NCBI RefSeq assembly: GCF_012317045.1
Contig: NZ_CP051154.1
Coordinates: 248,001-312,000 of the forward strand
Direction of reading: 5' to 3'
Origin: Leifsonia sp. PS1209
GTDB lineage: Bacteria > Actinomycetota > Actinomycetes > Actinomycetales > Microbacteriaceae
DNA: 64,000 nucleotides
A program made the translations under genes and the position numbers. The notes below the pieces were generated by a model that searched no databases, was not told the DNA's origin, and worked only from the letters and a program-made list of their open reading frames with translations. Shown here one piece after another: positions 51,933-60,342 of this stretch. How positions within the stretch are numbered: the stretch's first letter is position 1; each line of letters begins with the position of its first letter.

Positions 51933-52092
51933 GGTGCGCCGCGGACGCGAGCTGCTGACCTCGCTGACGAGCTGACGCACGTATTTCTTCGAGCGTGGCG
52001 TCATCGAGGCGCACATTCTGCGTCTCTTCTGGTGACGGCGGCCGCACCTGCTGCCCCCGTTACCGAAACCCCCGACTCGATGAAGGCACTCG

Positions 52093-52308
52093 ATGACTAT
52101 CGCCGACGACGACGCACCATACGTGCTCGGCCAGCAGCGCATGACGCTCGCTGAACTCCGGGCAGAGCTCGAGCGGGTGCCCGCCGGCGCACCCGCGCGC
52201 CCTGGTCCGTTCTGGCGGTCGCCGGTGGTGGTGATCGGCGCTGCCGCGGTGATCTCGGTCGGCGCCCTCGTGGCCATGTGGGCGGCCCTCGTCGCTACCT
52301 CGGTGTGA
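52093..52308 (+). CDS. Small single-TM protein
   Basis: This 71-residue protein has an acidic/helical N-terminus (MTLAELRAELERVPAG) and a C-terminal TM helix (VVVIGAAAVISVGALVAMWAA), so it is tail-anchored-like. Its stop overlaps the next start as GTGA, so the two are coupled. Function unknown. Confidence 0.65.
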   Translation: MTIADDDAPYVLGQQRMTLAELRAELERVPAGAPARPGPFWRSPVVVIGAAAVISVGALVAMWAALVATSV

Positions 52309-52682
52309 CCGTGCCGGCCATCGACCATCCGCTGATCGGGGAACTGATCCGCTGGTCCAGGGACGGGAACGTGCTCGTCGGGCTCGCGGGCGGTTACGAC
52401 GACGACAGAGACAGCATCCTGCTGTTCACCGACGCGCTGCGCGAGGTGAGCATCCTGGTCCCCGCTGTGGAGTGCCGGCGGATGCGCGGCGCCGACCGTT
52501 CTTTCGACGCCGAGCGGACGCAGGGCGAGCGCGACGCGTACCATCGTGGGCTGCTGGATGCGCGGACAGCGGTCACGCAGGTCGCCGCTGACCTGGCGAT
52601 GTCGGGAGACGTGCAGCGCTGCTCCGGTGTCGCGCGCGCGTTCGAAGCGGTGGAGGATCTGGTCCTGGGGCACGGCGATTAG
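52305..52682 (+). CDS. Hypothetical soluble protein coupled to the small TM gene
   Basis: This 125-residue protein starts at the GTG (VTVPAIDHPLIGELIRW) that overlaps the upstream stop. It is helix-rich with RSFDAERTQGERDAYHRGLLDARTAV and a C-terminal FEAVEDLVLGHGD; no TM. The two-gene unit ends in a short hairpin. No family recognised. Confidence 0.65.
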   Translation: MTVPAIDHPLIGELIRWSRDGNVLVGLAGGYDDDRDSILLFTDALREVSILVPAVECRRMRGADRSFDAERTQGERDAYHRGLLDARTAVTQVAADLAMSGDVQRCSGVARAFEAVEDLVLGHGD

Positions 52683-52699
52683 TCCGGCGCAGTGCCGGA
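52683..52699 (+). terminator. Short hairpin after the coupled pair
   Basis: TCCGGC-GCAGT-GCCGGA forms a 6-bp stem immediately after the stop at 52682. Confidence 0.5.
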
Positions 52700-52716
52700 G
52701 AGAAATATCTGAGAAT

Positions 52717-52752
52717 TCCCCAGCAGTCGCGTCATGTTCCGCGTGCTGGGGA
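52717..52752. repeat. Inverted repeat upstream of the sigma-fusion gene
   Basis: TCCCCAGCA (52717-52725) pairs perfectly with TGCTGGGGA (52744-52752) around an 18-nt loop, 78 bp upstream of the sigma-factor start. It may be a terminator tail or an operator in the sigma gene's promoter region. Confidence 0.45.
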
Positions 52753-52829
52753 CTCTCTCTCGGTTAAGACCAGGTGTCCTCCCGAAGGGGCATCCGGTCG
52801 GTCGTCACCTGTTCCCGGAGGTCGAAACC

Positions 52830-54920
52830 ATGCCGAAAGCGCTCTTCAGCGCCCGACGAGCCCTCTCTACCCGTTCTGACGGCGAACTCGTCGAGCTCAG
52901 CCGTTCTGGCAATCGCGACGCGTATGCCGAGCTGTGGCGACGCCACGCGTCGGCGGGTCTCGCGGTCGCGCGCTCGCACAGCCCGACACTCGACGCGGAC
53001 GACCTCGTCTCCGAGTCCTTCGCCCGCATCTTCAAGACGATCGCAGCGGGCGGCGGCCCGACGTCGGGCTTCCGGCCGTACCTGTTCACGACGATCAGGA
53101 ACACGGCAGCGGGTTGGGGACGCGCGCGCCGCGAGGTGGCGGTCGACGACGCCGACCTCATCGAGGACCCCCGCTTCAGCGAGGAAGCCCAATTGGATGC
53201 GCTCAACGGCACGCTCGCGATGTCCGCGTTCCGAACCCTCTCCCCAGAATGGCAAGAGGTGCTCTGGTACACCGAGGTCGAGGGGCTGGCGCCGAGAGAA
53301 CTCGCCCCGCTTCTCGGCCTGAGCGCGAACTCGGCCGCCGCGCTCGCATACCGCGCCCGCGAGGGCCTCCGCCAGGCCTGGATCCAGGCCCACCTCGCTT
53401 CGGTCCCCGCCGACTCCGAGTGCCGCTGGACCATCGACCACCTCGGTGCATACCTCCGCGGCAAGGCGCAGAAGCGCACGCGCACCCGCATCGACGCGCA
53501 CCTCGACACGTGCGCCGAGTGCAGCCTCGCGGCAGCCGAAGCCACAGACGCCAGCCGTCAGGTCGGCCTCATCCTCCTGCCCCTGACCGCCGGGATCGGC
53601 GGAGCCATCGCGTACACGGCGTGGCTCTCCACGGGCGGCGGCGTCGGTGCCGCCTCGGCGGCGACGGCGGCGACGCTGGGGGGTGCCAGTAGTGCTGGTA
53701 GCGCAAACACCGCCGGCGCGGCCAGCGCGGGGACCGCATCCGGTCTTCCCGTGCTCGTCGGAGCGGGCCTCGTGCTCTGTGCGGTGGCGGTGGCAGGCTT
53801 CGCGCTCACTTCGACGATCTCCTCGACGCCGAGCGACCAGGAGGTCGCGGCGGCGTCCGGTCCCTCCCAGCCCGATGTGCCGCCCGCGACGGCGGCGGTG
53901 CCGGCGCCACCCGCACGCCCGGTCGCGCCTGCGCCCACGATTGCTCCCGTCGTCCCTCCCGCGGTGGACCAGGCGGCCACACCGGGGGTCGCAGCTTCTA
54001 CGCCGCAGGCCGGAGGACAGCCGCGACCCGCGAGCGTTCCGACCGCGCCCGCAAAGCCGAAGCCGACCCCAACCCCCACCCCGACGACCTCGCCGACGAC
54101 GCCTGCCACTCCCGTGCCGGATGCGCCGGTGATCCTGTCGCCGTCCCCCAGCGCTCCGGTGCTCACCGACGCCGACGTCATCACGGTCTCGGGCACCGCC
54201 GTGCCCGGCTCATCGGTGACCGCCGCCGTCGACCGCAGCGTCTTCTCCACCTTCCCGGCGGATGCCACGGGTTCGTGGACGATCCGTATTCCTCTCGCGG
54301 CATACTCCGATGGGCGGCACGCTCTGACCTTCGTGCAGAAGACGGCGCAGGGCACGTCGGCCGCCGCGTCGCTGAACGTCACGATCGACCGGACACCCGC
54401 TGCTCCGGTCGTCACCGCAGTGGACACGGCGGACGGACGGTACTTCCCGATCCTCAGCGGCACGGCCCAGCCGGGAGCAACCGTGGCGATCTCCGGGCCG
54501 GGTGGGGTGGGTCCGGTCAGCCTCGCCGCCGATGCGACCGGCGCGTGGACATCACCACCGGTCACCGGTCTCGCCGCAGGCACGAGCACCCTCACGGTCA
54601 GGCAGACGGACCAGGCCCGTCGACAGTCGGCATCGTCGACGGTCGATGTGCAGCTGGTCGCGCCCGCGCTCTCGGTCGATTGCTCCTGGTGGCCCGACCA
54701 CGGTCCTGCCGTCACGGCCACCGCGACGGGCATCCCCGGCGCCGACATCGAACTGCGAGTGTGGGGCGGCACCGGCTGGACCGCCGCCGCGCTCGACGCC
54801 GACGGCCGCTGGTCGGATCGGCACCTGTGGCTGCCGCTGCACGGCTACTTCCTCGGAGAGGTGAGGTACGCGGGCGACGGGCGCGTCGGACCGGCGGCGG
54901 AGGCTCACGCGGCCGACTGA
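52830..54920 (+). CDS. ECF sigma factor fused to zinc-finger, membrane and Ig-like regions
   Basis: This 696-residue protein starts as an ECF sigma factor: sigma-2 at about residues 20-95 (DADDLVSESFARIFKTI) and sigma-4 at about 130-180 (ELAPLLGLSANSAAALAYRAREGLRQAW). Next is a zinc-finger-like anti-sigma motif HLDTCAEC near 223-231, a hydrophobic segment near 245-267, a Gly/Ala/Ser linker, a second TM near 305-330, a Pro/Thr-rich stretch and two or three Ig-like domains (VSGTAVPGSSVTA, LSGTAQPGATVAI). It thus combines sigma and anti-sigma-like parts in one chain. The ATG has GGAGG 8 bases upstream. It resembles ECF groups with C-terminal membrane extensions; the signal is unknown. Confidence 0.88.
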   Translation: MPKALFSARRALSTRSDGELVELSRSGNRDAYAELWRRHASAGLAVARSHSPTLDADDLVSESFARIFKTIAAGGGPTSGFRPYLFTTIRNTAAGWGRARREVAVDDADLIEDPRFSEEAQLDALNGTLAMSAFRTLSPEWQEVLWYTEVEGLAPRELAPLLGLSANSAAALAYRAREGLRQAWIQAHLASVPADSECRWTIDHLGAYLRGKAQKRTRTRIDAHLDTCAECSLAAAEATDASRQVGLILLPLTAGIGGAIAYTAWLSTGGGVGAASAATAATLGGASSAGSANTAGAASAGTASGLPVLVGAGLVLCAVAVAGFALTSTISSTPSDQEVAAASGPSQPDVPPATAAVPAPPARPVAPAPTIAPVVPPAVDQAATPGVAASTPQAGGQPRPASVPTAPAKPKPTPTPTPTTSPTTPATPVPDAPVILSPSPSAPVLTDADVITVSGTAVPGSSVTAAVDRSVFSTFPADATGSWTIRIPLAAYSDGRHALTFVQKTAQGTSAAASLNVTIDRTPAAPVVTAVDTADGRYFPILSGTAQPGATVAISGPGGVGPVSLAADATGAWTSPPVTGLAAGTSTLTVRQTDQARRQSASSTVDVQLVAPALSVDCSWWPDHGPAVTATATGIPGADIELRVWGGTGWTAAALDADGRWSDRHLWLPLHGYFLGEVRYAGDGRVGPAAEAHAAD

Positions 54921-54993
54921 CCGGCAGTCGCCGCAACGAGCGGCCTCAGCGGAGTGCCCGCTGCGCCACACCACCACACCACGCGGCGCGGGA

Positions 54994-55015
54994 CGGCTGG
55001 GATGGGGACCAGCCG
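54994..55015. terminator. Hairpin between convergent sigma-fusion and surface-protein genes
   Basis: CGGCTGG-N8-CCAGCCG is a perfect 7-bp stem in the 112-bp convergent gap. Confidence 0.6.
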
Positions 55016-55032
55016 CCCCGCGGCTCAGGGCC

Positions 55033-56610
55033 TCAGCGGCGGGTGGCCGGGCGGCGGACGCGACGGAGGACGAGCATCCCGAGCCCGGCGGCGACGGCCA
55101 TTGCTGCCGCGATCCCGAGCATCCCGGCCCCGGTCGTGTCGCTTCCGGTGTGCGCGAGAGTGCCGCTCGGGGATGCGGGGCTCCCTGCCACAGGCGCCGC
55201 GCCGGACGCCGGGGACGCCGGGGTCGTCGGCGGCACGACCGCCGTCGGCGTCGGCGTGGGCGTCGGCGTCGAGGTCGGCGGCACGGCGGCGTAGTCGTTC
55301 GTGATCGTCACGGGGATCGTCGTCGGGGAGTCCTGCGTCACCGCGATGTCGCCCGTGGGGGCGTATGCGACCGAGGTGGCGCCGCGGCTGTCCGTCTCGG
55401 TGACCGTGCACTGCGCGCCCACCGGGATGCCGGGGAACGTCTTCGTCTGGCCGGCGGCGATCGCGGCTGTCGCCGGGTATCCGCTGACGGGGGAGCCGCC
55501 GGACGTGCAGGTCACCGTCACAGGGAAGGTGCCGGAGGGTGCGCCGCCGTCGCCGGTGACCTGCTTGGTGACCGCGATGCTGCGGAGGGTGATCCCGGAT
55601 GCTGCGCCGCCCGCTGTGACGTAGTCGACCGACGCCTGCGCGTCGCCGAGGCTGCGGCCGCTTGCGGTGTTCGCGAAGACCGTGCCGTCGGGGATGCCGG
55701 CCGGGACGTCGAGCCGGTAGTAGATGGAGTAGACACTGGCCGGGTCCGGCTGGTGCACGGTCAGGGCGAACGACGCGGCTGCGGGCGTGAACGAGAAGGT
55801 GCCTGCGCCGGTACCTTCGGCGAGCCTGGTCGCCGAAGCGCCCCAGTCGCCGTTGTTCCAGCCGGCGATCGGCACCCGGTACACCTCGAGCGAGCCGGGG
55901 TGCAGCGTGAGGCGGCTGTCGTAGGTATCCGTCAGCTCGACCTCCGATCCTCCGTTCGCGAGGAGGGCGCCCGGCACGCTGACGTTCCAGCCGAGCGTGC
56001 CGTCGGCGTTCTGCCAGCCGCCCTTCGTCAGCGTCGTCGGCGCCGGCCAGCCGCCGCCCCCGGTGCCCGGCTGGATGCCGCCGCCCGGCAGCGGGACCGT
56101 GATCGTCGCCGTCGACCCAGCACTGAACAGCACGTCGCCGGTCGCGGCCGACGCAGCGGTCGCGTAGAAGTAGAGCGAACCGGCGATGCCGGAGTGGGTG
56201 GCGGCGTACGGGCCGACGGTGCAGGTGACGCTCGTCGAGACGACCGCGCAGCTGCCGACGTCCGCGCCGGTCGAGTCCCGCAGTTCGAACTGCGACGAAT
56301 AGCCGCTCACCGGCGACGGGAACGAGAGCGTGAAGGTGTCGCCCGGCTGCGCGCCGGACGGCAACGCCCACTGAGCGTCGACGCGGAACCGCTGACCCAC
56401 GGTCAACGGGGTGTCCGGATGCGCGGGATCCGGCGCCTGGATGGTCACGGCGGTGACTGCATCCACCGGCGTGGCCGAAGCGGCCTGAGCGGGTGCGAGC
56501 ACGAGCGCCGTCGCACCGAGGGCGGCGGCGACGGCCGCCAGCGCCGCGGTGGTGCGAGCAAAGGAAACGCGCGACCGTCGGTTCGCGCGCTGGAACAGCA
56601 AGGGAAGCAT
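55033..56610 (-). CDS. LAXTG-anchored surface protein with DUF5979-like domain
   Basis: This 525-residue secreted protein has a signal peptide ending near APAQA (about residue 42), an adhesin-like beta domain (LTVGQRFRVDAQWALPSG, then a FYATAASAATGDVLF stretch), a second beta domain with VELTDTYDSRLTLHPGS, a DUF5979-like domain (VTKQVTGDGGAPSGTF ... CTVTETD), a Pro/Thr stalk, LAHTG at 485-489, a hydrophobic helix and RRVRRPATRR. A class-E sortase substrate is likely. It faces the sigma-fusion gene and may be a target of that sigma factor, which is inference. Confidence 0.85.
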   Translation of the reverse strand: MLPLLFQRANRRSRVSFARTTAALAAVAAALGATALVLAPAQAASATPVDAVTAVTIQAPDPAHPDTPLTVGQRFRVDAQWALPSGAQPGDTFTLSFPSPVSGYSSQFELRDSTGADVGSCAVVSTSVTCTVGPYAATHSGIAGSLYFYATAASAATGDVLFSAGSTATITVPLPGGGIQPGTGGGGWPAPTTLTKGGWQNADGTLGWNVSVPGALLANGGSEVELTDTYDSRLTLHPGSLEVYRVPIAGWNNGDWGASATRLAEGTGAGTFSFTPAAASFALTVHQPDPASVYSIYYRLDVPAGIPDGTVFANTASGRSLGDAQASVDYVTAGGAASGITLRSIAVTKQVTGDGGAPSGTFPVTVTCTSGGSPVSGYPATAAIAAGQTKTFPGIPVGAQCTVTETDSRGATSVAYAPTGDIAVTQDSPTTIPVTITNDYAAVPPTSTPTPTPTPTAVVPPTTPASPASGAAPVAGSPASPSGTLAHTGSDTTGAGMLGIAAAMAVAAGLGMLVLRRVRRPATRR

Positions 56611-56631
56611 TTCGGGACTCCAACTCGGGTA

Positions 56632-56658
56632 CGAGAGCCCTGGAGAACGCGGCTCTCG
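56632..56658 (-). repeat. 8-bp inverted repeat in the leader of the surface-protein gene
   Basis: CGAGAGCC (56632-56639) pairs perfectly with GGCTCTCG (56651-56658) around an 11-nt loop, 21 bp upstream of the surface-protein start. It could be an operator or a leader-RNA hairpin. Confidence 0.5.
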
Positions 56659-56690
56659 ACCTCAGTGAGTTGAAGAATCGTCAATTATGA

Positions 56691-56719
56691 CGGGCCGCCG
56701 CCAGCTGGGCGACGGCCCG
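56691..56719 (-). terminator. Hairpin after pgm
   Basis: CGGGCCG and CGGCCCG pair over 7 bp, with further CGCC/GGCG pairing in the loop, 31 bp past the pgm stop on the minus strand. An AT-rich stretch (TCATAATTG) follows in the direction of transcription. Confidence 0.6.
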
Positions 56720-56749
56720 GAAACACCACCCGGCGAAGCAGTCCCGCCG

Positions 56750-58372
56750 CTACGCTCCCGCCAGCGCGTCGCCGACGATCCGCTTCGCTTCCTCCTGCAC
56801 CTCGCGCAGGTTGTCGGAGCCGGCGAACGACTCGGCGTAGATCTTGTAGACGTTCTCGGTGCCGCTCGGCCGCGCGGCGAACCAGGCCGTCGCCGTCTCG
56901 ACCTTGACGCCACCGAGGGCTGCATCGTTGCCGGGGGCGCGGCTGAGCTTGGCCGTGATCGGCTCGCCCGCCAGCTCGGTGGCCGTGATGGCTTCGCCGT
57001 CGAGCTTGGAGAGGGCGGACTTCTCGGCGGGGCTGGCTGGAGCATCCACTCGTTCGTAGACGGGGTCGCCGAACTTCTCGGTGAGCTCCGCGTAGAGCTG
57101 GGAGGGGGTCTTGCCGGTCACCGCGCGGATCTCGCTGGCGAGCAGCGCGAGGAGGATGCCGTCTTTGTCCGTGGTCCAGACCGAGCCGTCGAAGCGGAGG
57201 AAGCTCGCTCCCGCGCTCTCCTCTCCGCCGAAGCCGACCGAGCCGTCGATGAGGCCGGGCACGAACCACTTGAAGCCCACCGGCACCTCCCACAGCCGGC
57301 GGCCGAGCGACTCAGCCACCTTGTCGATGATGGAGGAGGAGACGAGGGTCTTTCCGACCGCTGCGTCTTTCCGCCACTCGGTACGCGTGCGATAGAGATA
57401 GTCGATGGCCACCGCGAGGTAGTGGTTGGGGTTCATCAGGCCGCCGTCCGGCGTGACGATGCCGTGCCGGTCGGCGTCGGCGTCGTTGCCGGTGAGGATG
57501 TCGTAGTCGTCTTTGTGCGCGAGCACCGACGCCATCGCCGACGGGCTGGACGGGTCCATCCTGATCTTGGAGTCCCAGTCGAGCGTCATGAAGCTCCAGG
57601 TGGGGTCGACCGTGGGGTTCACGACCGTGAGGTCGAGGCCGTACCGTTCCGCGATGGCTGCCCAGTAGTTGACGCTCGCGCCGCCGAGCGGGTCTGCGCC
57701 GATGTGGATGCCGCTGTCGCGGATGGCCTTCACGTCGATGATGTTCTCGAGGTCGTCGACGTACGTTCCGCGGAAGTCGTACGTCTCCACCGCGCTCGGC
57801 TCGCTCATCCGGACGCCGCGGAGGTCGTCGGCGATCAGCTCGTTGGCGCGGTTGGCGATCCAGCTCGTGGCGTCTGTGTCTGCCGGGCCGCCGTGCGGCG
57901 GGTTGTACTTGAAGCCGCCGTCGGCCGGCGGGTTGTGGCTCGGGGTGACCACGATGCCGTCTGCCTGGTCGTCGTGACCGGCGCGGTTGTAGCGCAGGAT
58001 CGCGTGCGACAGGGCGGGCGTGGGCACCCAGTCGTCGAACTCGTCGACCAGCACGCGCACCTCGTTGCCGACCAGGACCGCGAGAGCGGTGGTCATCGCG
58101 TACTCGCTCAGCGCGTGCGTGTCCGCGCCGAGGAATAGCGGTCCGGTGATGCCCTGCGACGCCCGGTACTCCACGATCGCCTGCGTGGTGGCGGCGATGT
58201 GGTTCTCGTTGAACGCCGTGTTCAGCGAACTGCCGCGGTGACCGGACGTGCCGAACACCACTCTCTGCTCCGGGATGCTCACATCCGGCTTGAGGTCGTA
58301 GTACGCGCGCCGCAGAGCGTCGATGTCGACCAGGTCGGAGGCTTGGGCTGGGGTGCCGGCTCGTTCGTTCAT
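56750..58372 (-). CDS. pgm: Phosphoglucomutase, alpha-D-glucose-specific
   Basis: This 540-residue enzyme interconverts glucose-1-phosphate and glucose-6-phosphate. It has FGTSGHRGSSL near residue 40, the phosphoserine loop VVTPSHNPP, metal loop DADADRHGIV and the phosphate-binding RPSGTEN-type end (ARPSGTENVYKIYAESF). Length and order match the alpha-PGM of E. coli type. It is divergent from pheA with a 98-bp gap. Confidence 0.95.
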   Translation of the reverse strand: MNERAGTPAQASDLVDIDALRRAYYDLKPDVSIPEQRVVFGTSGHRGSSLNTAFNENHIAATTQAIVEYRASQGITGPLFLGADTHALSEYAMTTALAVLVGNEVRVLVDEFDDWVPTPALSHAILRYNRAGHDDQADGIVVTPSHNPPADGGFKYNPPHGGPADTDATSWIANRANELIADDLRGVRMSEPSAVETYDFRGTYVDDLENIIDVKAIRDSGIHIGADPLGGASVNYWAAIAERYGLDLTVVNPTVDPTWSFMTLDWDSKIRMDPSSPSAMASVLAHKDDYDILTGNDADADRHGIVTPDGGLMNPNHYLAVAIDYLYRTRTEWRKDAAVGKTLVSSSIIDKVAESLGRRLWEVPVGFKWFVPGLIDGSVGFGGEESAGASFLRFDGSVWTTDKDGILLALLASEIRAVTGKTPSQLYAELTEKFGDPVYERVDAPASPAEKSALSKLDGEAITATELAGEPITAKLSRAPGNDAALGGVKVETATAWFAARPSGTENVYKIYAESFAGSDNLREVQEEAKRIVGDALAGA

Positions 58373-58470
58373 GGCTCCATACTTCCACTCGGGATGCGCC
58401 GCGCCAGAGGGTTACGTCAGGTTGTGGAGAACTTCATCCTGTGCAGAGGGGGTTGGCTAAGCTGATCGCC

Positions 58471-59472
58471 ATGCCTGAAGCCGCCGAGCCCACCGCCGAA
58501 CTGCCCGCGTCCGTCGACGAGGTCTACAGCTTCCTGGGCCCGTCCGGCACGTTCACCGAGGCGGCGCTCGCGCAGGTCCCCGAAGCGCGCGGCAAGCACT
58601 GGCGCTCGGTCAACAACGTGGGGGAGGCGCTCGCGGACGTGGTCTCCGGCCGCAGCGTCGCAGCGATGATCGCGATCGAGAACTCGATCGAGGGCGGCGT
58701 CTCCGTCGCTCAGGATGCGCTGGCCACCGTGCCCGGCCTCCGCATCGTCGGCGAATACCTCGTCCCGGTCAACTTCGTGCTCGTGGCCCGCCCGGGAACG
58801 ACGCTCGCCGACGTGAAGACGATCAACGCGCATCCCGTGGCGTACGCGCAGTGCCACCTGTGGCTCGACGAGCACCTGCCGGAGCACGGTCACCTGCCGG
58901 CGTCCAGCAACGTCGCCGCGGCCGCCTCCCTCTTCGAGGGCAGCACGGCGGACGCGGCCATCGCGCCCCCCGGCATCGTCGACCACCACGACGTCGAGGT
59001 GCTCGCCGAGAACATCGGAGACAACCCGAACGCGGTCACCCGGTTCGTCCTCGTCAGCACGGAGCGCAGCGTCCCGGCCCCGACCGGCGCGGACAAGACC
59101 AGCCTCATCGCCGAACTCCCCGACGACCGCCCGGGCTCCCTGCTCGACCTGCTCGAACAGTTCTCCACCAGGGGCATCAACCTGAGCCTCATCGAGTCGC
59201 GGCCGATCGGCGACGCCCTCGGCCGCTACCGCTTCGTGATCGACGCCGACGGACACATCCACGACGAGCGGGTGGCGGATGCGCTGCTCGGCCTGCGCAG
59301 GTTCAGCCCGGCCGTGATCTTCCTCGGCTCGTACCCGCGTGCCGACAAGGTCTCCGTCGACTACGACCGCCGATACCGCGACGAGGTGTTCACCGAGGCG
59401 CGCGACTGGCTGGCGTCGCTCACGGCGCCCAGGGACACCGACGCCGGCGCCGGCGCGGGCCACCAGGGGTAG
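58471..59472 (+). CDS. pheA: Prephenate dehydratase
   Basis: This 333-residue enzyme converts prephenate to phenylpyruvate in phenylalanine synthesis. The catalytic domain begins YSFLGPSGTFTEAAL and contains IENSIEGGVSVAQD and the conserved STxRF-like TRFVLVS; a regulatory ACT domain follows (DRPGSLLDLLEQFSTRGINLSLIESRP region). Monofunctional, without chorismate mutase. The ATG of MPEAAEP is chosen. Confidence 0.94.
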   Translation: MPEAAEPTAELPASVDEVYSFLGPSGTFTEAALAQVPEARGKHWRSVNNVGEALADVVSGRSVAAMIAIENSIEGGVSVAQDALATVPGLRIVGEYLVPVNFVLVARPGTTLADVKTINAHPVAYAQCHLWLDEHLPEHGHLPASSNVAAAASLFEGSTADAAIAPPGIVDHHDVEVLAENIGDNPNAVTRFVLVSTERSVPAPTGADKTSLIAELPDDRPGSLLDLLEQFSTRGINLSLIESRPIGDALGRYRFVIDADGHIHDERVADALLGLRRFSPAVIFLGSYPRADKVSVDYDRRYRDEVFTEARDWLASLTAPRDTDAGAGAGHQG

Positions 59473-59516
59473 GCTGCGAGCCAGAACCGTTCCGAGTCCC
59501 GAGCGAGGAGCACACG

Positions 59517-60188
59517 ATGGCCGTGGACGAAGCGAACCGCGAGACCGCCGACCGCGGCGATTTCGACCCGCGCTACGACCCGGCCTTCCAGCGCGGGTAC
59601 CAGCCCAAGCCAGGGGAGCGACCCACGACCAGGATGCGGGATGCGGCTGCGACCGCCGCGTTCCAGCGCCCTGCACCGCGGGCGGTCGACCCGGTGGAGC
59701 GGGCGGATCGGGCCGATCGGGCCGAACCTTCCGCGGACGCTGAGTACGACGTCGTGGAGGCGGAGGTGGAGGCGGAGGCGGAGCCATACGCGCCCCCGAC
59801 CGGCGCGGCCCCCACTCCGGCCGCGGCCCCCGCCCTCACCGCCGCTCCAGCCCTCGCGTATCCCGCCCGCGGCGGCGTCCTCGCCACGGTCGACTTCTCC
59901 CCCCGCCGCAACCGCGCCGTCCTCACCCTCTGGCTGGTCGGCGGCGGCCTGGTGGCGCTCGGCATCCTGCTCTACGTGATGTCGGTCTTCACCTCGTACA
60001 CCAACCCCACGTCGGGCGCCGATGTCACCGGCCTCGTCTTCAGCCAGCTGGGCTGGATGCTCGCCGGCCCGCTGATCACGGTCGGCCTCGCGACCCTGGT
60101 GGTGTTGCTCGCGCTGACCCTGCTCTCCGGGCGGCCTGCGCTTGAGCCTGTCGCTGAGGCGACGCACGGACCGGAACAGTCGGACTGA
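59517..60188 (+). CDS. Hypothetical protein with disordered N-terminus and two TM helices
   Basis: This 223-residue protein has GAGGAG upstream of its ATG. The first 130 residues are charged and low-complexity (VERADRADRAEPSADA, then VEAEVEAEAEPYAPP), followed by a short ATVDFSPRRNR stretch and two TM segments (LVGGGLVALGILLYVMSVF; LAGPLITVGLATLVVLLALTLL). It is 44 bp downstream of pheA on the same strand. Function unknown. Confidence 0.75.
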   Translation: MAVDEANRETADRGDFDPRYDPAFQRGYQPKPGERPTTRMRDAAATAAFQRPAPRAVDPVERADRADRAEPSADAEYDVVEAEVEAEAEPYAPPTGAAPTPAAAPALTAAPALAYPARGGVLATVDFSPRRNRAVLTLWLVGGGLVALGILLYVMSVFTSYTNPTSGADVTGLVFSQLGWMLAGPLITVGLATLVVLLALTLLSGRPALEPVAEATHGPEQSD

Positions 60189-60200
60189 TCGGCTCGAGTC

Positions 60201-60215
60201 GCCTCCTGGTGAGGC
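60201..60215 (+). terminator. Weak hairpin after the membrane-protein gene
   Basis: GCCTC-CTGGT-GAGGC forms a 5-bp stem 13 bases after the stop at 60188. Confidence 0.4.
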
Positions 60216-60236
60216 GGCCCCCGCGTTCCTTATAGA

Positions 60237-60278
60237 TGCAATAACAACATTGCAGCGGACGCGGGCAGACCGTACCTT
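60237..60278 (+). promoter_or_regulatory. Promoter of the putative peptide operon with embedded palindrome
   Basis: A -35 TTGCAG (60250-60255) and a weak -10 TACCTT (60273-60278) are 17 bp apart. The perfect palindrome TGCAAT-N6-ATTGCA (60237-60254) overlaps the -35, so a regulator bound there would control the operon. The region is clearly AT-richer than its surroundings. Confidence 0.55.
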
Positions 60279-60298
60279 CTTTGAAAGGCCAGGTTCCA

Positions 60299-60313
60299 GA
60301 TACAAAATGTATC
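60299..60313 (+). promoter_or_regulatory. Perfect palindrome in the leader of the peptide operon
   Basis: GATACA-AAA-TGTATC is a 15-bp perfect palindrome about 20 bp downstream of the -10; outer bases CCA and TGG nearly extend it. It may be a second operator or a leader hairpin. Confidence 0.5.
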
Positions 60314-60342
60314 ATCTGGCGTTTGGATTCAAAGGAGTTCCG

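Noticed and set aside
51811..52047. A minus-strand frame beginning RPPSPEETQNVRLDDATLEEI
   Set aside because: The first 30 residues look protein-like, but the frame runs into the VanY coding region without any family feature or Shine-Dalgarno.
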